Origin: Stichopus chloronotus
Lineage: Eukaryota; Echinodermata; Holothuroidea; Aspidochirotida; Stichopodidae
DNA length: 64,000 bases
Direction of reading: 5' to 3'
Assembly (NCBI GenBank): GCA_021234535.1
Contig: CM037836.1
Span: forward strand, 13,189,111-13,253,110
Shown: positions 37,045-51,345 of the stretch, piece by piece
Layout of the letters: each line of letters begins with the position of its first letter
Position numbering within the stretch: the stretch's first letter is position 1
Notes under the pieces: model-generated
Seen by the model: only the letters and a program-made list of their open reading frames with translations
What the model was told of the DNA's origin: nothing
Database searches by the model: none
Translations under genes and position numbers: made by a program

Positions 37045-37106
37045 CTGCTTTGGCCATTCACAAGCGACTCACTAACTGGTCTCGACACAACAAATGCATG
37101 ACCCTT
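37045..37106 (-). CDS. Candidate internal exon (minus strand), weak
   Basis: The minus strand has a consensus donor CAG|GTAAGT at 37045, preceded by an open frame reading KGHAFVVSRPVSESLVNGQS. An AG at 37107-37108 (GTACAG) could be the acceptor, though the upstream tract is only partly pyrimidine. The interval 37020-37320 is richer in CpG than its surroundings. The product is unknown. Confidence 0.25.
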
Positions 37107-37329
37107 CTGTACTATGCCGAGAATACTGGTATTCCGTTGACATCATCTCTGATGCCATTCTGTCTAGAAACCCAAACCAACGCCCTTTTCCCACGAGGCC
37201 AACCCAATGTGATGAGAGTGTGGAGGTGAAGAGTGATGTAAATCACGACGTACATCTTAGAGTTTGCAGAAGGTACTCGGGTATACGTATCGCCGACCGA
37301 CGATGTCAGGACCTGATATCCTAAATTTT

Positions 37330-40300
37330 CACTATCCTATCGCTCATCGTACGTGTGACAAAATTCAGCATGTATGCTTACGACACTTCAACGGTATACC
37401 GGCATACAGGTAAGGTACAATGTATTACATCGACGAGCAAAGCAGAATGTCATGTGAGTTCACGACAAACTCCTAGTCTAGCAAAAGTGGTATACCAGGT
37501 TACCCTTCAAGAATTTTACACCTCTCCAAACTGTTAGTACAACATACATATGGAGACCTGATGATGAATGGTTGACCTTGTATGGATCAGAATGGTTGAT
37601 CAGACCAGGAAATGATCCATTACATGGGATCAAAAGTGTAAACCACTCCACTGCAAAATAAAGTGAAAAAAGTGAAAAGACTGGTCATAGCTTCTTTAAC
37701 ACCAGACAGGATTGCTAGACCACATGACTGGAATAGAGTGGCCTGCTTACTGCGTGTGTGTTCCATCAGTCCAAAAGATAATACTCCATCATTCAAAAGT
37801 CAAAAATCCTAATTTCGCAGTGTATGCTTAGGTCTAACTTACATACTAAGTTTTCACGCTTGCGCATTGTGTACGTATACCATGTTGATACACCATGCTC
37901 ACTCAGATGTGGGCGCGGCTCTGGATCAAGTTAGTTGCCACCTGTGAATGACGAAAGCCATGATGTTCTGTACTCACTAAAATGCATGGGAACATGGCAA
38001 CAGACCCTGCACACACAGTTACGTCAACAGCTTTGCATGCTTGTGAATATTCCTCGACTTGAAGAAAATTTTGCAGTGTCGTTCCATCTATGAACTCACA
38101 CAGACTTACTTGGTTTATTATATTTTACTTATTTTTTGGTCTACCTGAATTAAAGAAGGCCTGTATATCCAACATTTTACAATTCCCTGTATGCAGTGCC
38201 CCCTTCAATGTAGCCTTCGGCACGTAACTACATTAGCGGAGAGAAAACGGCTCGATCTTATTGATAAAGCAAACATGTTGTACCTTCATTCACAGTTCAC
38301 CTAGCTGTACACTTAAAAATAAAAATGCTGAAAGGGTGAATGTGTTCTGTAAACGCAAAGAAAAAAAAAACAGAAATGGAAAAACAAAACAGTAGAATCA
38401 GGTGTCACTGACTGAGAGCTTGCCAGGTACATGTCACCTACTACTGTATATCAAACAGTTCCACATAGCCCCTGCAAAGCCTGGGCTTTTAAAAGCAAGA
38501 TCTCCCCCTTGCTGACTTAATTTCCTACGGGGTAACTTCCATGCAAGTTAATGCCGTATGCAGATCAACTATCAAGCAGGATGGAATGTTATATCACAAG
38601 GGATCAGGGCTTCAAAATTTATTGGAGGTGGAAAAAAACTGTTTTTTTTTTTCTTTTTCTTTCTTTTACCTGGAAGAAGCAGTTTTCTTCTAATTTCTTC
38701 TGGCCAAAACTGGAAGAAATTCATTTTTTGCAGATAAAACTGTTGACAAAAGTTTCACAACATGGTGCAAAAAAAATTTTCAAACATGTAACAAACAAAT
38801 GTACAGACAAATACTTAGTAATAGCAGTATCATGGGTTTCCTATATCTAGGTCTGTAGCATGACCTACTTCCAGTTGTAACAAACACAACATTTAGTGGC
38901 ATCGAATGATTACCAGGAACAACGACGGGCAAGCAGTATTTGTGGACACAATAATTGTTACAACTAATAGTTGTAACGTTCGCATGGGTTTAAATTCATT
39001 TTTAAGACGAGTTTCTACGTTAAGGACAAGAGTCCTGTGGAAACACCCAATGAACAATAACATTGATCTATACCTATGACTGGAACTGTAGGCATGAAGT
39101 CTGCTTTCTGACAATACACTTGAGCTGGATAAAGTTTGCACTGCTGTTGAAGACTTGAAGGGTGAGGATAACAAAAACATCCAAGTGCTACTGGTGTGAT
39201 TGTGTATTATTTCAGTCAGGGTGATGGTGTCTTCTTTGTCTTAGCATCTTGCATGTGGGTTGTGCTGCATATATGACAAAATTTCCACTTTCTTCCTCTT
39301 TTATGCAGACTAAACTAGTTTTTCCTTTCAGTTTCTCGCTTGTACCCAGCAAAAAAAATGTTTCCTTCGAAAGAAAATGAACCCTGCATGTCATACAGAC
39401 ACTGACATATTCAGATGAGGGAGAAAGTGCTATACCACTGCCACACCAAAGGCTCCATGAAGGCATGAAAATGTATGCAAAACATCACAGAAGCAGCAGA
39501 AATTGAAAAAATATGTAAAAGTACTACATCAAATTCACCAGAACTCAAAACTCTGATACGTTTTCAAAGTTAAATAATATTTGGATTACAGTACAGTGAT
39601 TGCTCTGTTTCCAAACAATGTCTGTGCAAAAGGATTCACATTTTAACTTTGAGATGCTGTCTGCATAAGCACACAGTTCATGAACCAAGTCTAGCGTCCC
39701 TGCTGGCTGTTATTAAAGTCATACATCATCTTGTGTTAATTGTACCAAATCATTTCCCTAAATACAAAGGCATACGTGCGTTGCTGTCAAAGAGCCAAAG
39801 GCTACATAATGCGTACGTACAAGTCCACACACAGGGAAACACGCCGAGGTCGCACATTGCCAACAACCAAGAAAAGGCATCTGGCAGACCCTCAGAGTAT
39901 CTTCATAATATCACATGCTGTCACTTAGCCAACTGCGAGGTATGCACGTTTGCTTCCTTATTGCCTTGCAGTGCTTGTTGTCGAAAGCACAAGAGTCATA
40001 CTTTTTTAAGTAGTTCTTCAATCTTGTCCATTAAAGACAAAGCATTTTAATTCTTTTTTTCTTTTTGAATGTGAAAAGAAAAGCGAAAGTAAGTATAATA
40101 TGAATCTGACATACACTAGTGTGATACTGATTGTACACATACAGCTAACACATAGGCCATCAAATAGGTTCGAGATTTTTTTTTTTCCTTTTCCAGTATT
40201 TTAAGTGTAACGAGCAAGAAGAACTGACACAACGCTGTCACATACTGCACACAAAGGTGAGATCCAACATGTTTAATGCAGAACTGTGAGGCTGAGTTGT

Positions 40301-43300
40301 GAAGGACTGCAGAGGTAAATACTGCAAGGCACGGGGTCACTTCCTCTGATGAAAGAGTAATTTGGAAAGCGATACTCATCTAGAAAATTAATTGATTCTA
40401 AATTTAATATGCCCACCAAATCCAAACTTTTTCTAATATTTTTTTCTTTTCTGGTAACAGTTTGACCTGGCTTTGAACTTGGTGTGTCAAATCTTTGGGT
40501 TAAACAATTGCAAAAAAAAAGAGAAGGAAAAAATAACGTTCTTAACAAGAGACATGAAATCAAGACCCTCTCATTTCTGATTTCATCCCAGTGAAATGAG
40601 ATTTGTAGCAGCCTGGAAGGCCTGATATGCTCTATATTTTTTACGGCATACAAAGTGTTGGGTTCACGACTTAAACAACAAAATGGCCTCTATGATCATC
40701 TACACAGGATTATAATGCAAGGGGTGCATGCCCAAACAAGGGATCAATTTCTTCAGCTTTCTCAAGCAGTGAATGCCAGCACGCTCGGCTCTCTCTGGGA
40801 ATGCCTAAATGGGGGGCCATCAAATTCTACTGTTAATGGATAATTGCAACGAATGCGACCTAGATGAAAGGTAACAGCCAAGATGAATGTAAAAAAGTAG
40901 TGACTTCTACAAGATCACACACAACGACCACTGAATCATTGATCCACAGTGTTGAGTGCATGGATGAGCGGGGAAGGTTCCACGATGACTCCCCTCCATT
41001 ACCAATCTTGACTGCATGTGGACTGAAGCAGGCAAAGCAGGAGTTGGCATTGTAGTCATGTCATGCATTATCAATCAATGGCATTCCAGACCATGACAAC
41101 ACTTTTGTTCAGGAGAGATGAAAAAGAAAGTAAAATTGGACAGCTCTCCACAGACACCTTTCTGATTTTAAAATTAAGCTCTCTGAAACAACACATAAAT
41201 ATATAAAAAAAAAAAAAAAGTACAAGGATGACATGCAAAACAAAAACGGACAATTTTGCTTTCTGTCGAATAGATTACTTCTCCCTCCACACAAAGTTTT
41301 GCTGGTACGTGGAGCAATTACTCCTGCTTTGGCTGTTAATGACGATTTAATAATTATTTTGTTTTTCTACTTGGAAAATCGAAAAAGCACATGGATTCTC
41401 GGTGATGAGGTTTTCATGTGTGAAACGACTGTAATCGATGTTGTCAACAGATGGTTCCACCTGAACTTCATAGAATGCCAGGTACCTGAATAATCAATAA
41501 TTTTGTGACTCACTGCAAAGTTGTTTACACACTGGACGAACGTGCACTGTGCAACGAGGGAGGGTTTGTATAGCTCCATGGTAAGATGACTTTTCAACAT
41601 CACGATTTACTCTCAGTCGAATAACAAACAAGTTGTCAAGGAGAGTTTTACTGGAAAAATACACTTTTAATAGCTGTTATTCCATGTAACACAATCAGAC
41701 TTGAGCAATACTGGTAGCATTAAAGATTGGGTACCAGGTTAAGTCTAATGAGTAGCACGATGAAACTGGTTAAGGACCCCACAGCTGTATGACGTTGATC
41801 CTGAGTAAACACCAGCGAGACTTGCCTTTGCTCTTTTTTGAGAAGTGTCAAGAGGGTAATAAGGCAGCTAGGGTGAACCAATCAATGCAAACACAAGGTG
41901 CCCCTGGACTGCCATTCCCTGTCTCTATCTCAGGGACAAGTATGTGTATCCCACAGTCCTAACAGCCATTTTTGCCACCAAAGTCTGGGAGGGATGGACG
42001 ACTTGTCCAGCTATGCAATGTAGCAGCTGTAGGGAACAACCAGATGAAGACAAGATCAGAGAACAGACCTGGGTGTCCCTAGACTTTGCAAAGTCTTTCT
42101 CGGCGAATGAATTCCCCTCCTTTGATACATTCCTCTCAATTTGAGCTGCATCCTATTCATACCCAACCGAGGATATTTACTATCTAGTAATCACTTTTCC
42201 CTGTGATCGTCCGCCGGAAAGACTTTGGACACTCAATATAATTATGTACAAATGAATAGTCACGTTTGACATTACGGTTAATGCATATTAAAATACTACG
42301 CGTTGGTCTCATGAAATGAGCCAACAGCAGCGATCGAACAATGAGAGAAAATAATGGTACCTAGGCTAATTTTATCCCTATCACCAGATTTGCCTACGGC
42401 AGAAATAGGACATCGCTAAGAGAGACCTAAAACAGTTGAAGGAGAGTAGAATATTAACATGATAGTTACGTAACTAATCAGTCGTAGGTCCTTTCCCCAT
42501 CATCACTCCCATCATTTCTCACGATAGCCGATAGCCGAATTTCGTAGCGAAAAACAATGGTTTTAGTTAAAAGTAGTGTGCATAATTGAAACGAGTATCC
42601 AGAGTCTGCGAGGGCAGCGATCAGTGAGGGGAGTAAATCCTCTTCCAGAAGAGCAGTGCAGTAAATATATGGATGTTTCTTCAGAGGTGGCGGCACCAAG
42701 ATTAGGAACAGAAACTTTCCAGCCCAAGCAGACTGCAGAGTCTAGGGTGTCCTAGACAAAGAGATACAAGGCCTATTAGAAGTAGTGCAAATTGACAAAT
42801 GAGATCATAACCCTTAAAATGATGATGACAGAAAATTGAATAAATCAGCATAAATTCTCCAATGGCTGTATTCATAAATAGAAGCAACTCCCAACTCTGA
42901 TGTCACCTGGAGTTCTATAGAAAAACAAACAGAGTTAACAAAAGCAACTCAGAACCTTGGGAGGGGGGAACAGACCATCATTTAAATAAAGAGCTCACCT
43001 TTGGAAGCCAGTCAAGCATGATGCAAGAACAGGGAAAAAGAAACACAAAAGACCAAATGAAAACAAAATCCCACACTGATATAAATCAGTGGTGACACAC
43101 AGACAAGAATTTTTTTTTAAAAAATTTTTGGGTGGTAGCAAATCACAGAAGCGTGACGGAGAAGACCAACACAAGAGCAGAGAAACCTTACGGAATGTTA
43201 ATCATAAAGGAGACAATTATGGGTGTGCCTTATGGAAGGCAGAACAATGCAGGACAGTTATTCAGGGAGGTATTCAGTGAGGAAGACACACCAAGGTTTA

Positions 43301-46300
43301 TGGTGAGTTCATCTAAAGGTGTTGCAACAACGTCTCTTGTTTGTTTTGATGCAATTTCTAGCTGGTCAAAGACTTAAAAGTTCTGTTAGTCACTTTTCTG
43401 CTATTGAGAAAAATTCTAATTATGACTGCCCATTACTTTTACGTATTATTTTTACACTTTAACACAAATCCATGTGTTTGTGAATTGACAGACAAATTGC
43501 AAACAAACTCCCAGCCAGGAATAATCTCTGAAACCTGCTTAGTTTCATTTGGCCACACTGGCTTTACGGCAATAAAACCTTTCGCTTCCCGACTTAACAA
43601 CTATACCAGTATCATATTTGAAACGTTTGACTGAATTTCAAGGGCACAAATTGTGTATTTTCCTTGTTACCCACACAAAATCCAATCCCCTCCCCTGCCC
43701 CCCTCCCAAAAAAAATCAAGCCAAGACCCAGGGATGTCAGAAAATCAATCCAATGTGCGATCGATGCATTTGTTCGACTTTGTCTCGGTGTGAACGCCGA
43801 TGTGAGAGTTCATAAATGGCAATGAGATGTTCACAACAGACAGATTCACACAAAGCTTCAGGATGGGTAGGAAAAGAACTTTATTTTAACCCAGATTTAT
43901 TTTTTCTGTTTAGAGTAGGTAGAAAATAAAAAGCAGTAAAAGTGCCCTACAGACAGTTTCACTTTGAACTGATGGAACTGTTGAAACATCAACAATAGCA
44001 ATCTTACCACTACAGACAGGAACTTGCAGAGGAAGTACACAGAGAATACCATAGAAACATGCACCGCTTGCGCCCTAAAAAAACGAACACGGACAACTTT
44101 ACTGCTAGCCCAGGATTTTATATAGTACGTTCTTTGGTGGATTTGGCACAGTGTAAGTCTTATTTTTTTACTACTATTATTAAAAGGTGGGATAGATGGT
44201 GGGATTGGGTCTCAGGACAGGCTTTAACACTTAATTCACTTGTCCTCAATGACCTTTTGGAGCTAACAAAATTTTTCCACTCAGTGGAAATCTAACATGC
44301 TGAACAAACAACACCTTATGTGGTCTGAATGACATGCATGTATCTTTTTGAATCACACACTTCTTAGGGCCAATGTGTTCACATACTGTAGAGAGATTCA
44401 AATACTGCAGTGTCAGCACTACAGTGAAAATGTACCCTGTGCAGTGGGTAGTTTACTGCCAGGCCAGAACAAATACATAAATCATGTGATGACCAATATG
44501 TAATCACATTATGTAATCACATGATGCTTACAATTATGTAATCACAATCCGTCTTTACAGGTATGTAGTACTGTGATGCTCTGCTTTGGGATCTACATAA
44601 AACAGTCTTTTTGTCAGATATACAGAATGTGTTGCTATCGAGGTCCATGAACTTACCTCAGAAATTGAGAAGTGTAAAAAAATATCTTTTGTGTCTAAGT
44701 GACTGAATCTCTTCCCTAGAAGCAACCATGGGATGAAAAAGTAAGTGTTAGGTTTAGCCGTGCACTTAACACATGGTTAGGACTGATTTGCTCTTATTTT
44801 TTTTTTAGACTGATTTGTGGTTTACTGTGCTTTTGTTGCATGAAGAGCAAGCTTTCAGCGCCTGATCCTGAGGGAAGCTTTTATGTTCTTTCATGAAGCT
44901 TCTTCTGGGTCAAAGGTCAGTATTTATGAAAGTCATGGCATAAAAGCTGACATATCAACATAATGGTAAGAAATCAACCTCACAAGCTCGTAGCTTAAAA
45001 CCATTCTCCACTTAGTTTAGGATGGTTCTTTTACCATTTAAGGTATTGAGTTGGATATAACTGGGTTGCTGAAAGAGAGAGACCCTTCCTATTCTTGGAC
45101 TAAAGCCAAAGCTAGAAAAGGTTACAGTGGTATTAATTTCAAGAAAAAAAAAGAAAGCGAAAGTGAAGAGAGAGGGTAGTTCCTGATGTTTGCATCATCG
45201 TTTATGTTGTTTCATTTAACCCGATTCTGCCATGATGAAGATGAAAAATTGATTCTATTTCTTTGGATTTTTACAGTTTTTCTCTGCAAATGTTGGGTTG
45301 ATAAACAACCAAAAAAAAAAAAAATGTAAAATGAGCATAGTCTGTATATTGGCAGTGTTATGTGAGGGAAGCAGTACTGACTACACTTAGTGACAAGCAT
45401 GTACACTACTGGGCAAGTCCTCAAATACCACATGTGCAAAACCGGTACAGTCGCATGGATTCATGCACAAAGCTGTAGCGCTGCGACATACTGACCATCC
45501 ATGCATTTGCACTTGTGAGCGACCTAGCTTGGAAATACTGACATCTGATTGGCTCAGGGGAATGCCATTCGTGAACTTTTTGTTTACAACTGCATATAAC
45601 ACAAAGGGCGGGGAAAGCCCTGGGAATGAAGGGAGAGCCTACAAAGTTTCTGCACGGTATTTTAAGTCTTTAAAGTAGTAAAAGTACTGAGAAATCAATT
45701 TCCTAAGTTTAACCCAAACCAGTCCTGGCTCACAAAAATAAAGAGGCTCTTAGAGACGAAATACTGTCACGCACTTGTCATGTCTTTTGACTGAATTATT
45801 AAAATTTTTTGAGATGAAACTGATGGACTGTTTCACCTGTTGCTGATAACTGAGAGAAACTTACTCAAAGATCTCCCTTAAGTGGTTCAAAGGGTAATTT
45901 TTAGGCTTCAATAATACACCCACCTTAGATAACTGCATGTTGCAGTGGCTTCCTGGAGCCCACTGTCGACATTACATGTCTGATGCTGTCACTGTTTACC
46001 TACGAAACATCAAAGCGCCGAGGGAGCCTTTTCTGTTCTGTTGAATAGCATTCTCCTGACTGTGCAATATGTGATTTAACATTAAATATGGTTCATGCCA
46101 TCATTCGAGAAGAACTTTACGTGAGTTTAAGGACTACAAACTTGTGGAAATTGCATGCTGCATTCACTGACCCCAATTAATAAATTTTAGATGCAAACGG
46201 TCCTTCTAGGAAATTCGAGCCACAGGGAGATACTTTGAATGTGTGCTCGTAAAAATTATGCAAACATTTGAGTTCTCTCTTTCAGAGATGACAGCCACTG

Positions 46301-46450
46301 CTGCTGCATCTTCAATAAAATATTTTCTTCAAACCCCCCCCCTCTGCGGGTGATTGATTGGTATTCTTGTTAACAATCATCAAACCAGAGAGAAACATTG
46401 CTCTGTTTACAAAATACAGCATGGTGATGATGAGTAAATGGTCTGTATGC
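37330..46450. other. Nine kilobases with no recognised gene or family repeat
   Basis: I see only homopolymer A or T runs, short tandem words (for example ATGTAATCACA repeated near 44498-44545) and short open frames without splice context or domain resemblance. It is ordinary intron or intergenic DNA by appearance. A 21-base segment at 44715-44735 sits between a good acceptor (TCTCTTCCCTAG) and GTAAGT, but is too short to call. Confidence 0.5.
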
Positions 46451-46453
46451 TGT

Positions 46454-47061
46454 ACTTGCTTAAAGGAGAAGGCAAGTCAGGACTTTTGACAATGTTAAAT
46501 GAGAGACTAACATATGGTGAACACCATCACCAAATTTCAGTTACATACGTTGCTTACTTTCCAAGATACTGCGATTTGAATATTCATAGAAAATTATCAG
46601 GAAGCTGCCATTTTGAAATTGTGATGACATCACTAGACCACATGTGATTGAAAAGCTTTTGTTTTTCTTTATATTTCATTGTCAATAAATATTAACAGTT
46701 ATGCATAGATTCAAGTCATTGTATTAATGATTTGATTATTGCATGATACACCTCAGTAATTCAACACAAAATGTGTACAAGTGTGTTTCGGATTGATAGA
46801 AATAATAGGAAAAGAATATAAAGAAATGCATTAAAATTTTTGCTGTCAGTGGTTATGTGACATCATTATTAGACTTACTCAAGTTGTTTTACATTCAAGT
46901 TAGGCAAAAATGGCAGCACCATTCTTTGAATTTCAAAAGTGTGTAATTTGGATAGGAAACAATATCTCTGAATGAAACTTTGGGAAGATGTTTGTCAAAC
47001 ACTTCTGCTTTATTTTGGTGAGTATATTCCCAGGGTTTGCCTTCTCCTTTAAAGAGCAAGT
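46454..47061. mobile_element. TTAA-containing element, family E
   Basis: Inverse ends ACTTGCT-TTAA-AGGAGAAGGCAA (the shared T counted once) and TTGCCTTCTCCT-TTAA-AGAGCAAGT. The inverted homology therefore extends six bases or so outside the TTAA. Subterminal GCTGCCATTTTGAAATT and the inverse of a matching block near 46905-46940 pair as well, making it a long foldback structure of about 600 bp. There is one copy and no transposase. Confidence 0.75.
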
Positions 47062-47064
47062 CTT

Positions 47065-49870
47065 TTTCAAAAACTGGCAACAGAGTTCGGGTCTACTGTA
47101 TCAAAATAAAGGAAAAGACGTGGGCTTGTCTTTACTTTGGTGAAATTTGTTACAACTCAATGGTAGTTTTTTTGTCTAGTGACAACTAAGCTCAAAGTTA
47201 GCAAAATACAGTACATCTAAACGGGTAAATCAACGCAAAGGTGCCATACGTAGCCTACATGCAATTTCAGCAAAGGACTGAAAAAAATTTGATCTTGTTG
47301 ACTGACTGTGCTCAAGGTTGATCGTGTGACATGAAAATGGCATTTTGGAGTAATTGGTGCCATTAAGCATTGAATATGTTACAAAATGGCAACAAATTCC
47401 ATCAAAATCCATCTAAGATTGGCAATTTTGAAGGCAAATTAGTGTCTCACAGCTGCATCATGAATCAACATTGGCTGAGTATGTAAATTTGTGACATAAC
47501 TAGATGGACTCCTATGATATCTTATGTTAATCCTTTGTTAATGTAACCTTTCACAGATGTTTGACAAATTTATACACCCAGGGGGTTTTATTATGGAAGC
47601 ATGCACTTGTAATTTCTTCTTCAAAAATAGCAATATCACTTACCAGTGTGAAACTCGATAAAGTAATTACGAGGGAAGCTTAACAAAAGAAATACTGACA
47701 CTGTGCAACACCCCATGTCATCTGTTTTGCCTTTTTATCACACTCTGAAAAGTCATCTCAAAAACAGTAATAGATGTAAACAAAATTAAAACATATTTTC
47801 ACTCAGGGTTTTACTTTGCAGCTTCTGAATGAAGCTAGTCCTTTTCTAGATGGATGTCACACAACCTTTAACTCAAACGTGAAATCAGAATTCAATCAGC
47901 TCACTCCATAAAACATGCCTGAAAATGACAATGACAATTTTATTTCCACCAACAACCAAAATATTACATATTAATCTTTGTTATAGGGTCAAAATAAGGG
48001 AAAGTAAAGATATGATCATAATTATTGAAACTAATGTTTCTGTTGTTTGGAAACAGCGAAAACTGAAGTGCAGTGCGTAAAAGTCATGTTCTCCACCACC
48101 AACTGGTTTTCAATTCAGTTATGAACTAATATCAGACATTCATTATTTAGGAATGACTTACTTACTTGTCTCAACACAACAACTGCACTTCTATCTACCA
48201 ATAGTACTCGTAGCCTTTCACCTAACTGCATCTTGTGCCATCTGACCTAATACAGGACTATTGCCAGCTCCTCCTCATGGTAGATATGTGAGTGCAGTTG
48301 CCATGTTGAGATATGTGGGAATTACTTGAAACATTTTAGACGAAACAGTGCCTATGAGAATAGTGCCTATGATACGCAGTATTCAAGAGACACTCTCAGT
48401 CTCTTCCAGACCCAGATCATGAAGTCTGGTTAACACTAAATTGTGACTAGCTACTAACTTGTGACCAACCACTAAATTGCACCATGTTCCTCCTGTTGAT
48501 GACTGGAAGAAAAAAATGACAACTTGACTGCATAATACAAAGCACAAAAACATGAAAAGTTTTTGATGTCAAAAGCTTTATTTAATATCCTTTTTGGTTT
48601 TCTTTGGGTTTTTTTTTGTGGCAACATTTACCCCCTCCCACCTTTTTTTGATAGAATCAGAATTCCTACAAAAAAAAAAAAAGTTGAAGTGCATTCACAA
48701 ATAGAAAGGTTCTAAAGATGCTTCTACAGCAAGATCTACGCATGCTACCTTCGGGAGCATCCATCACACCATGATGATTTTGAATTGTTTTTGTTGGTGA
48801 CGTAACCACCTAGCTGATTACTTGTACATCAGGCAGACAGGGGGGGTCAATTCACGCCTTCAAATGTGATGACAAAGACTGTGTTTTCTTTCTCATCTCC
48901 CAATGGGGTGGCAGCAAACTTGTGGTAAAATTGTTTATGGCATGAATCCGCACTCACATGCACTCATACTTGCTGAATATCATATCGATGAGAGGAATGT
49001 CACTGTATGTTTTTGCTCCAATATGAAATTACCTCCCTCATCCTCATAACCAATTCCGAGAGTTTGCTGTTTTTTTCTTCCTTTTCTTTTTGCCTTTTTT
49101 TTCCTTTTTTTTTCCTTACTTGCTTTGGCCTTTGCTAAGGTACTAAAACGAAATTACCCTTTCGAAGGGGTAGTGCAGGTTATCCGCATTCAAGTTGATG
49201 TTGGTCGTTTTGGTCAAAATACTGACTCCCAATAAATTTGTAATTCAATGCCAATCTTCCCCTAAACAACATTGCACTGTGATTGAATAACATTTCATGT
49301 CAGCTGGGTCATGAGACGACGACCCTCGTACATTTGGAACCAAAGCCACAAATCTGGGGCGGTATCTTCAAAAGTTGACACACCCTTTCAATTCATCAAA
49401 TGCCCCATTTCAATGCAATAGATGAATGTAGCCTATGGCAATGAATACACACTCTACCCTGGCACAGCTATTGATCGAAGGGACAATTACTAATACTTGC
49501 CAGAATTTCCCACAAACAGTCTGGTAGATGGCTGAGGCATTACTTCAAATCTGTCCGAGTGGAAAAAATGAATGTACAGTAAAATTGAACAACAAAATAC
49601 CATCAAGGCCTTGAATGCAAAGAAGTTTAACTTCCCATGCCCCAGAGAGAGAGACGACGATTCAAGCAATTGCAAATGATGCAAAATTCTTTTGAAAATC
49701 ATGATCTAATGGTCTAATCCTTGAGATTTTATCGATTGACTTGGGGATTTCAAATGACCCATGACCAGAGAGAGGATGGTACCACTCATTTTTGTGGGAG
49801 GTAAACCATCTGCAAAACATGGCAATTAGGAACCATTCCCCCTTTGTTCTGTGCTCAGAATCAACAAAAC
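47065..49870. other. Interval without recognised features
   Basis: AT-rich sequence with T-rich runs at 48595-48660 and 49068-49120. No domain, repeat family or splice-supported exon was found. Confidence 0.5.
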
Positions 49871-49872
49871 TA

Positions 49873-50013
49873 ACTGGTTTGGGAATTCGCTAGCGACGTA
49901 CGCACCTCATATAACCTATGCATTTCCGTATTGACCATGGTCTAGCATCTGGCAATTTTGTGTGTGTGTGTGTGTGTGTGTGTATCTGGTCACCGCCCTT
50001 CCGTAATTGCCAG
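49873..50013 (+). repeat. D repeat, copy 3 (with (TG)12)
   Basis: CTGGTTTGGGAATTCGCTAG begins it and CCGTAATTGCCAG ends it. These ends are imperfect inverse partners (GGGAATTCGC against GGCAATTACGG), suggesting a very small TIR element. A (TG)12 run at 49959-49983 replaces the shorter TG tracts of other copies. No U block follows here, so D moves or is copied independently of U. Confidence 0.85.
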
Positions 50014-51345
50014 CCTTTCAGTCTGACATTCAAGTTTCCTACTGTGATTTGAATCTGTGCCTATCTACCCATTTTCTGACCAATCTACAAGCTATTTGTC
50101 GGTACCTTCGTGATCCTCATCCCTTGTACTTTCATATCGTATTTTTCATGTACCGCAAACATACAATCCACACCTGGGTATCCCCTGTTGAAATTTTGTT
50201 TACACAATGTTATGTTGTGCAAGCACACTGTAACGACGACCACCACCCCCACAGTACTACAATGACCACATATGTTACACTACGGCTCTCATCGTCCTTT
50301 TCACCACAAAAAAAAAAAGGATTACCTGAATTGACATTTGGTGGTTGCCATGACACCAGCAGTTATACAATGGCTGGCTTGTTTTTAAATTCTCACACCT
50401 TGTTGCAGAAAAGTTTGAATTATTCATGCACTGTGCGTGATCAGTGGAGTTTCAGCCGTCTCCCAGGTAAAGGTCCCATCTTCATATACCTACATGACTG
50501 GCAGATAGATCTTTGTCTATAATTAATGAAGATCGTGACAAAGGAGAATTTTTTTTTATCCAACTTATAGGTACTGTGACGTTACGTCGCATGTAACTCA
50601 CCTTCGACGCACTAAACTGGTAGTGCCACACTTAATAGAAACGGTCAATCTTGAGCCTTGGATTCAGTTCGCTGCAAGGACCAATTATTTAAATGAATGG
50701 AAGTATCAACTGACCTACTGCTGGTTACCATGAGAACCTCAAAATTTGCATCTGAATCCAATTAGAGGGGGCAGCCTGCTTGCAATTGAAGCTTTTACTA
50801 CAAACTCTGTTGCCAAGGGACCATCACAGAACCAGCCTGACCATGCTGTAATTCATGGACCACCATACTGACCATTTTTTATGACCATCTTCTGCTTTTC
50901 TTGTATACCAAGTCACTGCAGAGTGGCGATTGTATTGCCATACATCATATATGCAAAATGTGGAAAGTGTGATTATAAGAATTACAAATATTGAATCTGA
51001 CACTCGCGATTGCAAGGTACGTCAAGTACCAGCAATATGGTGGGAGTAGTTCATTGCACCACTGGCTTGTTTTTGTATTCCCTTAATTCCCTTCTCAACC
51101 AAACGGATGTTAACGATCCCGTCATAATGAATGATTCCTCTCTAGCTAGTTCTCACACCATGGCGATAGTTCGCCCGTCTTTCTTCGCCAGTGCGATTGC
51201 CTTCTCAAGTAAGAGCAACGTACAGAAGTTGATTAGCTCTACAACACCACTTGCAGTAAACCCACTCTCATCTCCAGTGTATTTACACCAACTATGTGAA
51301 CATAATGTACGTATGTGTTAAGTGAATGTACTGGATAGTGCAACA

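Noticed and set aside
39649..40050. 133-codon open frame rich in His and Ser
   Set aside because: No domain, no splice context, and low complexity toward the end.
41944..42144. Plus-strand frame with Trp/Cys spacing somewhat like a thrombospondin repeat
   Set aside because: Only a loose resemblance. The remaining conserved positions of that domain are absent.
50007..50522. Longest open frame in the window (171 codons), starting at the edge of D repeat copy 3
   Set aside because: It begins with a non-ATG codon, has no domain resemblance, includes a run-derived KKK and chance-like composition, and lacks splice or promoter context.
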